This document shows positions 54,374 through 62,265 of a stretch of 64,000 bases of DNA, piece by piece. The stretch is from Paenibacillus paeoniae (GTDB lineage Bacteria; Bacillota; Bacilli; Paenibacillales; Paenibacillaceae), in contig NZ_QUBQ01000001.1 in the NCBI RefSeq assembly GCF_003388735.1, positions 1,426,001 to 1,490,000 on the forward strand. The letters run 5' to 3'. Both the position numbers and the translations under genes were made by a program. The first letter of the stretch is position 1, and each line of letters opens with the position of its first letter. The notes under the pieces were generated by a model. That model had not been told where the DNA came from. It ran no database searches and worked only from the letters and a program-made list of their open reading frames with translations.

Positions 54374-55326
54374 GATCGGGATTGTGCCCTGACTTTCTCA
54401 GTGAAGAGGATGGCCTTCTCGATGGACTCGTGCAGCAGGTTTACGAATAACGCGCCTTCTTCGCCCAGTTGCCGATTTTTCAGCTTGATCCAACCCAAAT
54501 TCATTTTGTCGCTATAGCCTTCAAGCGGGATGGACATAATTCGATCATCCATAAATTCTTTTACAAGCAATCCGCTTCCCGTGGAGACGGCATCCGTATT
54601 GCATACGATATTGACAGCGGTTGCCCTATCATTCACGACAATCACCTTATTGGGCTGACGGGACGCAATCAAGTTGAATTCTTCGGAGAAATCAATCGAT
54701 TCACCTTGCTTGTGTTCGAATGCCATATAGATGTAATCCGTTAACTGTTCTGCCTTTAAGGAGAGACTCCCGGACAGGGGATGTCCTTTTCGGACATAGA
54801 CACAAGGCTGAATTTTTTTGACGAGATGAAATTCTATATTTCTAGTTTGCAGAAATCGCTTGATCATTTTTTCAGTCAAATTGGATGTGAAAATAACGCC
54901 AATATCCGATACCGAGGTATAGATGTCATCGATGACTTTGTCCATGCTTGTCTCCCGGATCGTCAAGTTAAATCGAGGGTCATCAATCCGGTTCACAAGC
55001 TGCACAAATGCGTCAACCGCAAAGGGATAGCGTTGGGTCGATATTGAAAACTGTAGTTCCGAAGCAACCTGCTCGGAAGCGTAGAGACTTTGAATGTACT
55101 CGTAGCGTTGAATTAAGGAATTGGCTTGGCTTAAAAATTGCCTGCCTTCCGATGTTAATTCGACGCCTTGATTGCTTCTTGTGAATATTGAAATAGCAAG
55201 CTCCGACTCCAGCTCTTTCAGCGCGCTGCTTATGCTGGATTGTGAGACGAACAGATTGCTTGCCGCTTTGTTTATGGAGCGGCACTTGGCAACCTCCACG
55301 GCATATTTAAGTTGTTGGAAAGTCAT
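54370..55326 (-). CDS. LysR-family regulator divergent from an amino acid transporter
   Basis: This 318-residue LysR protein has the winged helix MTFQQLKYAVEVAKCRSINK then LFVSQSSISSALKELESELA and an effector domain opening FSISTQRYPFAVDAFVQL, close to that of the LysR at 36059. It is encoded divergently from an APC transporter; a perfect 11-base inverted repeat lies between them. The standard LysR arrangement suggests it activates the transporter in response to its substrate or a product. AGGAGGTTC precedes the ATG. Confidence 0.9.
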   Translation of the reverse strand: MTFQQLKYAVEVAKCRSINKAASNLFVSQSSISSALKELESELAISIFTRSNQGVELTSEGRQFLSQANSLIQRYEYIQSLYASEQVASELQFSISTQRYPFAVDAFVQLVNRIDDPRFNLTIRETSMDKVIDDIYTSVSDIGVIFTSNLTEKMIKRFLQTRNIEFHLVKKIQPCVYVRKGHPLSGSLSLKAEQLTDYIYMAFEHKQGESIDFSEEFNLIASRQPNKVIVVNDRATAVNIVCNTDAVSTGSGLLVKEFMDDRIMSIPLEGYSDKMNLGWIKLKNRQLGEEGALFVNLLHESIEKAILFTEKVRAQSRS

Positions 55327-55384
55327 TTAGAACCTCCTTAAATCTCTTCGTTCACATCTTACCCTCCCTTTAACCAATCGGTCA

Positions 55385-55413
55385 ATTCGTTATCGGTAAA
55401 ATCGATAACGAAT
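55385..55413 (+). promoter_or_regulatory. LysR-type operator between divergent genes
   Basis: ATTCGTTATCG and CGATAACGAAT are perfect 11-base arms around GTAAAAT, containing the LysR T-N11-A pattern (ATCG-N7-CGAT). It lies 40 bases upstream of a TATAAT at 55453-55458 whose -35 (CTAACA at 55430-55435) is weak, as is usual for activator-dependent promoters. Confidence 0.82.
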
Positions 55414-55510
55414 GGCATATTTTATGTGCTAACACATCATCAATAGGTCAAGTATAATTCATGTACATATCTTGGAAATGGATGATGATACGCAGGGGAG
55501 ACGACAGATT

Positions 55511-56770
55511 GTGAAACAGAATAAAATGGGACCGTTAGCCTTAAGCGGGTTTATCATCGGGCCAATCTTAGGTTCGGGGATATTTATATTGCCGCCAATT
55601 GTGTATGGCATAGCAGGGGATTGGGCCATTGCGGCATGGGCGTTCATTATCGTCATCAGCTTTATTGTAGCGCTTATTTTTGGTTTTCTTAGTATTCAAT
55701 TCCCGGGTGACGGAGGGGCAACGAATGCTATTGAGCATGTGTTTGGTGTGTATGTGAAGCGCTTGGCCGCCTTTTATTTGATCATCGGCGTTACTTTTGG
55801 TGCTTCGGCAGTGCTGCTGACAGCGGGACAATATATTGAAAAGCTCAATATCGCCTCAGACTTAACGGTCAGCTACTTGTTGTTGCCGGTCTGCATTCTG
55901 TTTCTGCTAGCCAGAATAAATCTGGTAGGCAAGATTGCCTTCGGCATGTCCATTATAGCTGCTCTCGTCTTATTCCTTGGAGGAGCCAAGAGCTTGTTGG
56001 ACGCTCCCAAGACATTGGTCATTGCCAGCAGCTTCAGTCCTTCAGATTTCAGCTACGCATTACTCATTCTGTTCTGGGCGGTATTCGGATGGGAAATTAT
56101 CGGTAATTACAGCGCGGATGTCATCCATCCTAAACAGACGATCACCAAAGCGATTTTAATTAGTATTACGGCTATATCCATCGTGAACCTTGTTGTAGCC
56201 GCCGCTATCCAATGGGCGGATTTCAGCGAGGTTTGGAGTGGAGAATTGACTATCACAGCCATTGTGTATTCCTTATTCGGAAATGCGAGCAATCTCATTA
56301 TGGCTATAATTGCTTTATTTCTCTGTTGTTCCACGTATTTTTTGTATGTCGGAGGTTTATCACGTCTGATCGCTTCATTAGCGGCGGATCACGTATTGCC
56401 GAAGCTGCTGGGCAGACGCTCCAGACATAACGTACCGGTTATCGCGGTATTTGCCGTATTTTTATTAAATTTAGCCGTATTATTGCTTGTACAAGCGGGT
56501 GTGTTCGACTTGGAGAACCTCGTTGCCTTTGCGAATAGCTTCTTGACCATGAATGCCTTAATCGGGATTGGAGCAGGAGTCGTTCTTATTCAAAACAGGT
56601 TTTTAAAAGGGAGCGGGATCGCCCTGGCAGTCGCATTTATACTCATGCTTATATTCCATTCATCGATGATCGTATTGATTCTCATTGGTGCGCTAGCTAT
56701 TTATTATGGTGTTAGGCAGGTTGCCGTGAACCGAGAGGTCAAATGGAGAAGCAAGGCGGAGGAACGATAA
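55511..56770 (+). CDS. APC-superfamily amino acid transporter (YjeH-like)
   Basis: This 419-residue protein has about 12 membrane segments and the APC family N-terminus LSGFIIGPILGSGIFILPPI with the GSGIF substrate-binding loop. Its closest feel is the YjeH/amino acid exporter branch. The frame opens at a TTG at 55472, but AGGGGAG at 55494-55500 selects the GTG at 55511. Expression is probably activated by the divergent LysR protein. A 28-codon frame starts within its stop codon. Import or export and the amino acid cannot be decided. Confidence 0.88.
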   Translation: MKQNKMGPLALSGFIIGPILGSGIFILPPIVYGIAGDWAIAAWAFIIVISFIVALIFGFLSIQFPGDGGATNAIEHVFGVYVKRLAAFYLIIGVTFGASAVLLTAGQYIEKLNIASDLTVSYLLLPVCILFLLARINLVGKIAFGMSIIAALVLFLGGAKSLLDAPKTLVIASSFSPSDFSYALLILFWAVFGWEIIGNYSADVIHPKQTITKAILISITAISIVNLVVAAAIQWADFSEVWSGELTITAIVYSLFGNASNLIMAIIALFLCCSTYFLYVGGLSRLIASLAADHVLPKLLGRRSRHNVPVIAVFAVFLLNLAVLLLVQAGVFDLENLVAFANSFLTMNALIGIGAGVVLIQNRFLKGSGIALAVAFILMLIFHSSMIVLILIGALAIYYGVRQVAVNREVKWRSKAEER

Positions 56771-56856
56771 TGGAGAATTTTGCATGGAAGCTGCTGGTTA
56801 AGTTATTTCAATGGCTAAGAATGCTTCTGGTCAACAATTGGAACGTTCTAGAGTGA
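56770..56856 (+). CDS. 28-residue ORF coupled to the amino acid transporter
   Basis: The ATG at 56770 overlaps the transporter stop (TAATG), and AGGCGGAGGA at 56754-56763 is a good ribosome site. The product MENFAWKLLVKLFQWLRMLL plus NNWNVLE is an amphipathic, Trp-rich peptide. Tiny partner proteins coupled to amino acid transporters are known in other families (MetS of the MetPS system), so an accessory subunit is plausible. It is too short for homology to be judged by eye. Confidence 0.5.
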   Translation: MENFAWKLLVKLFQWLRMLLVNNWNVLE

Positions 56857-56937
56857 AAGATTGTCTCCGGAATGGTACTATAGAAGTCTAGTCGATGTCC
56901 GGACGATATTTTTATAGCCAGAGGAGGAAGTCATACC

Positions 56938-57387
56938 ATGAAATTTAGAAAAGCAGAGAGGGCAGATGTGCGGGAAATTGTCCGCATGCTTGCCGACGAT
57001 GAATGGGGTTCTAAGCGAGAGCGTTATGAAGATCCTTTGCCAGAGGCTTATTATGAAGCATTTGCAGAGATGGAAGCGCAAGGCGGCAATCAAATTGTGC
57101 TGGCTGTTGAAGAAGACGCCATTATCGGTTGTCTTCAGCTAGTCATCATACCTGGATTAGGCAGACTGGGGATGAGACGTGCAATCATTGAAGCCGTGCG
57201 TGTCGATCGAGTGTATAGAGGAAGAGGGATTGGCCAAGCCTTGATGAGGGAAGCGATCGATATCGCCAGATCAGAGAAGTGCCAACTGGTACAGTTGACA
57301 ACAGATAAATCAAGAAGCGATGCCCATCGGTTTTATCATCGCTTAGGATTTGAAGCGAGTCACGAGGGAATGAAGCTGTTTTTGTAA
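56938..57387 (+). CDS. GNAT-family acetyltransferase
   Basis: This 149-residue protein is a complete GNAT domain: acetyl-CoA loop VYRGRGIGQALMREAIDIA and C-terminal KSRSDAHRFYHRLGFEASHE. AGAGGAGG precedes the ATG. It is followed within 35 bases by the DUF523 gene. The acceptor is unknown. Confidence 0.92.
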   Translation: MKFRKAERADVREIVRMLADDEWGSKRERYEDPLPEAYYEAFAEMEAQGGNQIVLAVEEDAIIGCLQLVIIPGLGRLGMRRAIIEAVRVDRVYRGRGIGQALMREAIDIARSEKCQLVQLTTDKSRSDAHRFYHRLGFEASHEGMKLFL

Positions 57388-57421
57388 AATGGAGCGACTG
57401 GTCAACAGAAAGGACTACAGC

Positions 57422-57901
57422 ATGAAACTATTGGTTAGCTCTTGTCTGGCCGGTTTGAAAGTTCGATATAACGGGACGGATTCGCTCGATACGACGATTC
57501 GGGATTTAGTCGAACAAGGTATCGCCGTGACGGTTTGCCCGGAGCTTTTGGGCGGATTCACAACACCGCGGGAACCTGCCGAGATTGTAGGCGGACTTGG
57601 CGATGACGTGTGGAGCGGAGGAGCCCAAGTGATCGAGAAGTCGGGCAGAGACGTCACAGATATGTATAGAAGAGGAGCGCTCGTGACTGTAGAGCTTGCT
57701 AGAAAGCATAACGCGACTCATATCGTATTGAAGGAAGGCAGCCCCTCTTGCGGAAGCTCGTTTATATACGATGGCACCTTCCAGAATACGAAGCAGTCCG
57801 GGTACGGGGTAACGACTGCATTGCTGAGACGAGAAGGCTATGAGGTGTTAGCCGAGCATGAACTGGCCGAATGGCTCCAATCAAAAAACTTCCGCGCATA
57901 G
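57422..57901 (+). CDS. DUF523-family protein
   Basis: This 159-residue protein matches DUF523: the N-terminal SSCLAGLKVRYNG, VCPELLGGFTTPREPAEI and KEGSPSCGSSFIYDGTF stretches with conserved cysteines are diagnostic. The cysteines suggest metal or cluster binding; relatives act in tRNA thiouridine turnover (TudS-like desulfidases), so a desulfidase role is possible. A longer frame starts at 57389, but GAAAGGA selects the ATG at 57422. Confidence 0.9.
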   Translation: MKLLVSSCLAGLKVRYNGTDSLDTTIRDLVEQGIAVTVCPELLGGFTTPREPAEIVGGLGDDVWSGGAQVIEKSGRDVTDMYRRGALVTVELARKHNATHIVLKEGSPSCGSSFIYDGTFQNTKQSGYGVTTALLRREGYEVLAEHELAEWLQSKNFRA

Positions 57902-57921
57902 CTGCACGGAAGTTTTTTTGA
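57887..57921 (+). terminator. terminator overlapping the end of the DUF523 gene
   Basis: AACTTCCG at 57887-57894 pairs perfectly with CGGAAGTT at 57907-57914, followed by T. The stop codon of the gene lies inside the loop. Confidence 0.85.
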
Positions 57922-57938
57922 TGTCGGACTATTTTACA

Positions 57939-59012
57939 CTAATGAACAGCAAGCAGAAGACCTAGAAATAGACATATCACAGCAAGAGCTGCAAGTAGTG
58001 AAAAATGGCTATGTTTGTTTCGCTTGTAACTGGAAAAAAGCATGCTTAAAGCCGCTCCTCCAACAAGAATTAGAACGACGGATGGAAGGTTCCAATGCCA
58101 TCGCATGTTCAACAGCGACACATCTCCGTGCAGCAAAGTGAACAATCCGGAAGGGACCGGGTCTTCAAATTCGCCTTCATGCGGAGGTTCCTGCATACCC
58201 ATATAAGCTGTAATCGCCAGAATCGCCAACGCGATAACAGTCTCTATCCTAAGCCAGCGGATCAACTTGCGTTCATCTTTCCCTTGTTTGCTTATTTTCG
58301 TTAGAAATCCGTTCATAAAGGCCAGTAGCAATAGCGGCAAAAAGACGAGATGCTTGAGCAGTAGAGCTTCGCCGTAGTTAATTCCCCATGAGCGAAAATA
58401 TCCGTCTACCAAAATATACATCATAGCGAAGCCGGCAAACACGATGAGGAGCATGCTGCTGACCGCCATCGGCGTGTACCATCGGACAAAGGGCTTCCAA
58501 TTCAAGCTTCCGCTTGTAAACCAGGCGACCAGAATGAGGACGCCAAGCCATAGGGATACCGCGGCAACATGGACAGATTGATAGACGAAACCCAAGCTTG
58601 AGAAGCCTGCAGGATGGCTGGCCCAACCATGAGCGAGTACGGTTAGGCACCATATCCCGGCAAGCAGCCACTTGAATCTATGAATCTTTGGCCGAAAAAG
58701 CTGTGCAATGGCATACATGGCGGCACCGCCAATTAGCATCCAAATCCATGCGTTGCCAAACTTGTAGTCTTTCAACACAATGAGGAGCAGCTCATAATAG
58801 GGCATGTTCTCCGCAAACGCGCGAAGAATAAAGCTTGTTCGGAGAATGGACATGAACGAGAACACAGGAATAGCCAATAAGCCATACTGAAACAGGTCGA
58901 AAGGTATTTTCATTTGTGGCTTGGAGCCCTCAGGCACGAACAATAGCAGAATAAATCCGCCTGTAAAGGCAAAGGACAAATAAAGCAGTGTTTCAAATAA
59001 GTAAATATACAT
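57939..59012 (-). CDS. CopD-family membrane protein
   Basis: This 357-residue protein has eight to nine membrane segments and the CopD (YcnJ C-terminal) domain features: LTVLAHGWASHPAGFSSLGF followed by VYQSVHVAAVSLWLGVLILV, and a conserved NYGEALLLKHLVFLPLLLLA helix. The histidines in the membrane resemble copper ligands in the family. No CopC domain is fused. AGCTGATCATC lies before the ATG. Copper import or copper-related function is inferred from family only. Confidence 0.85.
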   Translation of the reverse strand: MYIYLFETLLYLSFAFTGGFILLLFVPEGSKPQMKIPFDLFQYGLLAIPVFSFMSILRTSFILRAFAENMPYYELLLIVLKDYKFGNAWIWMLIGGAAMYAIAQLFRPKIHRFKWLLAGIWCLTVLAHGWASHPAGFSSLGFVYQSVHVAAVSLWLGVLILVAWFTSGSLNWKPFVRWYTPMAVSSMLLIVFAGFAMMYILVDGYFRSWGINYGEALLLKHLVFLPLLLLAFMNGFLTKISKQGKDERKLIRWLRIETVIALAILAITAYMGMQEPPHEGEFEDPVPSGLFTLLHGDVSLLNMRWHWNLPSVVLILVGGAALSMLFSSYKRNKHSHFSLLAALAVICLFLGLLLAVH

Positions 59013-59203
59013 GATGATCAGCTCCAGCTCCGAGTGAAAAATAAATGCCAGACCTATCTTATCACAAGAACAAATAATTCAACATACGTTCATATAATAG
59101 AGTTCGATTGAGAGTAAAATCTATGATAAGCTAATGATAACCAATTTAATTGGTTTGCATCGTTTGAAAATCGAGATTGTGAACATGGGGGCTGCTAGTA
59201 CAG

Positions 59204-60127
59204 ATGCTGCAATTGAAAAGAATACTTAGAAGTAAATGGACAATAGGAACGATGGGTTTCCTCTTGCTGCTTATTATCACATGTGCCGTCCTTATGTACC
59301 TCCTTGCCAACTCGGCTTCCGTATCCTATGCAGAGGGAAGCATTGAGGCTAAGTATGCAGCAATCGGCGAGTACCAGGTAGATACGATCGAGATAACTGA
59401 CGAACAAGGGATAAAGCAGTATAAAGTTTATTATCCGCAAGGAGCTCAAACCGCGCATCCGCTTATCGCTTGGGGTAATGGAACAGGGGCGCTGCCGGAA
59501 AATTATGCGGAGTTGTTCCTTCATCTGGCCTCATGGGGATTCGTAGTCATTGATACGTATAGCACAACGACGGGTACGGGCACAGAAATTGCCGGCTCGA
59601 TTGATTATATGCTTGCAGAGAACGATAATCCGGCAAGTATCTTCTATCAGCGGATTCAGACGGATCAAATAGCGGTAGCCGGTCATTCCCAAGGCTCCAC
59701 AGGTGTTATTAATGCTCATACCAATCATGATACCGGCGCTGCAATCCGCACCGTGGTCTCGATTGCGCTGCCTGACTTGAAATGGTGCGATCCGGAGGAC
59801 ATTTATAATACCTCGGCTCTTCAGGTTCCATTTTTCATTATGGGCGGTACGCGTGATTTTATTGTATCACCGTCCTCTTCCAATAAGCTGGCGCTGGAGA
59901 CTGCCAATCCGGATATACCCGTCATAATGGCCATGGCAAAGGGCGCGGCCCACACCGCTATTGAAGGCGATGGCGGCAAGCATAGAGGTTATTTGACAGC
60001 TTGGATGAGGTATCAATTGACGGATGATCGTGATGCGATGACGGCTTTTGCAGGGAATGATGCAGAAATTGCACGAAATAAAGACTGGAAAGATGTTCAG
60101 TCGGCTGGATTTGATCCGGGAAACTAG
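59204..60127 (+). CDS. membrane-anchored alpha/beta hydrolase
   Basis: This 307-residue protein has an N-terminal membrane helix (TMGFLLLLIITCAVLMYLLA) and an alpha/beta hydrolase domain. The nucleophile elbow is GHSQGS, the acid probably Asp in GGTRDFIVSP and the His in KGAAHTAIEG. The fold resembles the chlorophyllase/PET-hydrolase-like group (VYYPQGAQTAHPLIAWGNGT). It should act outside the membrane; the ester substrate is unknown. The ATG at 59204 has only a modest GGGGGC ribosome site 12 bases upstream. Confidence 0.85.
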   Translation: MLQLKRILRSKWTIGTMGFLLLLIITCAVLMYLLANSASVSYAEGSIEAKYAAIGEYQVDTIEITDEQGIKQYKVYYPQGAQTAHPLIAWGNGTGALPENYAELFLHLASWGFVVIDTYSTTTGTGTEIAGSIDYMLAENDNPASIFYQRIQTDQIAVAGHSQGSTGVINAHTNHDTGAAIRTVVSIALPDLKWCDPEDIYNTSALQVPFFIMGGTRDFIVSPSSSNKLALETANPDIPVIMAMAKGAAHTAIEGDGGKHRGYLTAWMRYQLTDDRDAMTAFAGNDAEIARNKDWKDVQSAGFDPGN

Positions 60128-60152
60128 AATAAGTGCAAGCAGAGGATTTCTA

Positions 60153-61043
60153 ATGAGAGAATATTTGCGAATAGAAGACTACAAGAATGATAACGTCTAT
60201 AGAGAGAGCTTTAATGATCTGGCGAAATTGGTATTCGGATTGGATTTTAGCGCGTGGTACGAGCAGGGCTGCTGGAATGATCAATATATTTGCTATTCTT
60301 ATGTTGATAACGGCAAGGTCATTGCTAATGCTTCCGTTAACAAAATGGTCGTCGTTTCGCATGGTGTGAAGTATAACACATTGCAGATTGGCACAGTCAT
60401 GACGCATCCTGATTATCGCAATCAGGGTCTTTCCGGGAAGCTGTTGAGGTATATTCTTGAACTCTATGAACAGGAGTTTGATTTCATATACTTATTCGTC
60501 AATGAATCCGTTCAGGAGTATTATCCGAGATTTGGGTTTGAACGAGTAATTGAAAGCCGTTTCTCGGTAAGCGTTAAAAAGCTGGAGCGTTCATCAGAGC
60601 AGCTATCTACGCCTCGCCGGATGGATATCCAATCCTCGAAAGACAGCCGAATTCTTTCGTCATTTGCATCAGAGCGAGTACCGGTCTCATCCAAGCTCGG
60701 CATAATTGATAACGAACATCTCCTGATGTTTTATTTTGTCCTCATTTTCCCAGAAGATATTTATTATTTCGAAGAGTTTGAGGCAATCGTCTTGTTCAAG
60801 CATGAAGAGGATCAACTGCATATCTTCGATATCATAAGCCTCAAAAGCATAGCCATAGATACCATTCTTCCGAGTCTGATATCGGATCAGACAGAGACCA
60901 TTCATTTTCACTTTACGCCGGATTACGACTTGAACAAGCTTCAGGTTGAATCTATCACAGATGAGGACGACACCTTGTTTGTCCGGCCTTCGTGGCCCCT
61001 TAAGGACAAGCATCTATTGTTCCCTGCGACTTCACATGCTTAA
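60153..61043 (+). CDS. GNAT-family acetyltransferase, long form
   Basis: This 296-residue protein has a GNAT domain in its first 150 residues (MTHPDYRNQGLSGKLLRYIL, LFVNESVQEYYPRFGFERVI) and a C-terminal region of about 130 residues of unknown fold (MFYFVLIFPEDIYYFEEFEA). A frame opens at 60048 inside the previous gene, but AGAGGAT selects the ATG at 60153, 25 bases after the hydrolase stop. Such two-part GNATs resemble Eis-like proteins; the acceptor is unknown. Confidence 0.85.
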   Translation: MREYLRIEDYKNDNVYRESFNDLAKLVFGLDFSAWYEQGCWNDQYICYSYVDNGKVIANASVNKMVVVSHGVKYNTLQIGTVMTHPDYRNQGLSGKLLRYILELYEQEFDFIYLFVNESVQEYYPRFGFERVIESRFSVSVKKLERSSEQLSTPRRMDIQSSKDSRILSSFASERVPVSSKLGIIDNEHLLMFYFVLIFPEDIYYFEEFEAIVLFKHEEDQLHIFDIISLKSIAIDTILPSLISDQTETIHFHFTPDYDLNKLQVESITDEDDTLFVRPSWPLKDKHLLFPATSHA

Positions 61044-61068
61044 TGCCGGCTAACGCCTTTTAGATTAT

Positions 61069-61116
61069 AAAAGTGGCGGTGTTCAGGGTTACATTCCTGA
61101 CATCGCCACTTTTTTG
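61069..61116 (+). terminator. terminator after the GNAT gene
   Basis: AAGTGGCG (61071-61078) pairs perfectly with CGCCACTT (61104-61111), and CAGG/CCTG forms an inner stem, with T following. The sequence from 61117 to 61262 has no gene I can support. Confidence 0.9.
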
Positions 61117-61262
61117 CGTCTGATTCAGCAGTCTGAGGACGAAGGTTTGTCCCTTCATCTCGTTGCTGATATTTTGGCGGCTTCGAGACAGCTATGTCAG
61201 GAAGGTTCAGGTTATTTTTCAATGCTCTATCATTCGTTGCACTAATGATCTAATGGCTGGAA

Positions 61263-61390
61263 CAAACGGAGCAAGACCTATTCTGTAGAAGCGGCAGCGT
61301 TCGCCTTTGTATCCGGATTCCAACCTTTAAAGGTTGATTCAGGGAATCTGGATACAACAGCGATCGGAAGAATAGGTCTTGCGCAGTTTG
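61263..61390. repeat. 128-nt imperfect palindrome
   Basis: Nested complementary arms from outside in: CAAAC (61263-61267) with GTTTG (61386-61390); GCAAGACCTATTCT (61271-61284) with AGAATAGGTCTTGC (61369-61382), perfect 14; CGTTCGC with GCGATCG, one mismatch; GTATCCGGATTCC (61309-61321) with GGAATCTGGATAC (61343-61355), one G-U; and the loop holds AACCTTTAAAGGTT, a 14-base palindrome (61322-61335). No T-run follows and no ORF is inside. It could be a MITE or REP-like element, or a structured RNA. Confidence 0.85.
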
Positions 61391-61565
61391 CGCTTTAGCC
61401 ATGGTTTGCCTTTAAGAAAGTGAATTACGAGCATCTATAGAAATTGGAAAACAATTCATGACTTATCGCAACATGGTGATCTATCTCACAGCGTGGCCGC
61501 CGTCAAGCCTTTATACTACAGGGGACAATGAGCTGATTCAATCTATTTATTTGGAGGTGGAGATG

Positions 61566-62144
61566 ATGTTCCATACCCCGTCTAAAACAGTGAAATTAGA
61601 CCCCAACGATTCTGCCAGGCCAAGCGCATTCATGCAGTTGGCCGTTCGATTACAGACGGAGCACGAGCAATTAAAGGCAAGTTGTGTCTCACTAGGCGAG
61701 CTTAGTGCAAGAACAGCTGCCAGCAATGGCGATTATGGCACGTTGCAAATGTTGAAGGAGCTTCGTATGCAAGCGGAAGAGCTGCTGAAAGAATTGGAGC
61801 GTCATGCGAAGTGGGAGGACGAAGAGCTGTTTCCCGTATTTTCTCGATACTACAAGCAGAAGGATGAACCGACTATTTTGCCATCCCTTTGGGTACTGGA
61901 GAAGGATCACGAGCTTGCACTGCAATTTTTCGAGTCCTTCCTTCAATCGAGCCGCACGCTAATTGGCATGCTGATGCTGGATCAAGGTCGCCCAGACTTG
62001 ACGCTTATGAAGCTGTTGAAGGACGGCTGCGACCAGTTAACGCAAGGTTGTCTGATTTTGACTGGACACTTCCAAATGGAGGAAGAGCTGATCTTTCCGC
62101 TGGCGGAGGAAATATTGACCGACCTGGACTATTTATTTTCATAA
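61566..62144 (+). CDS. hemerythrin HHE-domain protein
   Basis: This 192-residue four-helix protein has the hemerythrin-like ligand pattern spread over the helices: RLQTEHEQLKASC, LERHAKWEDEELFPVFSRY, VLEKDHELALQFF, and LTGHFQMEEELIFPLAEEIL. Such proteins bind a non-haem di-iron centre and sense or store oxygen, nitric oxide or redox state. GGAGGTGG at 61552-61559 favours the ATG at 61566 over 61563 and over the longer frame from 61458. Its closeness to adhE suggests a role in low-oxygen growth, which is inference. Confidence 0.85.
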   Translation: MFHTPSKTVKLDPNDSARPSAFMQLAVRLQTEHEQLKASCVSLGELSARTAASNGDYGTLQMLKELRMQAEELLKELERHAKWEDEELFPVFSRYYKQKDEPTILPSLWVLEKDHELALQFFESFLQSSRTLIGMLMLDQGRPDLTLMKLLKDGCDQLTQGCLILTGHFQMEEELIFPLAEEILTDLDYLFS

Positions 62145-62166
62145 AATCAATAAAATTTCCATTAAA

Positions 62167-62184
62167 TTGTGATTTATGTCACCG
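62167..62184 (+). promoter_or_regulatory. Rex-like operator upstream of adhE
   Basis: TTGTGA-TTTATG-TCACCG matches the Rex redox-repressor consensus TTGTGA-N6-TCACAA in ten of twelve defined positions. It lies 82 bases before adhE, a classic Rex target. A GGAGAT/ATCTCC inverted repeat (62222-62227, 62245-62250) lies between it and the ribosome site. Confidence 0.6.
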
Positions 62185-62265
62185 TCTTCCTATCGACATT
62201 CCGTTAAGATGAGGTTATCAAGGAGATGGAAGTCCCTATACCAGATCTCCAAGGAGGAGAAACCT

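Noticed and set aside
61040-61222. A 60-codon minus-strand frame as a possible transposase tail
   Set aside because: It runs through a strong terminator hairpin and I could not identify inverted ends or a transposase motif.
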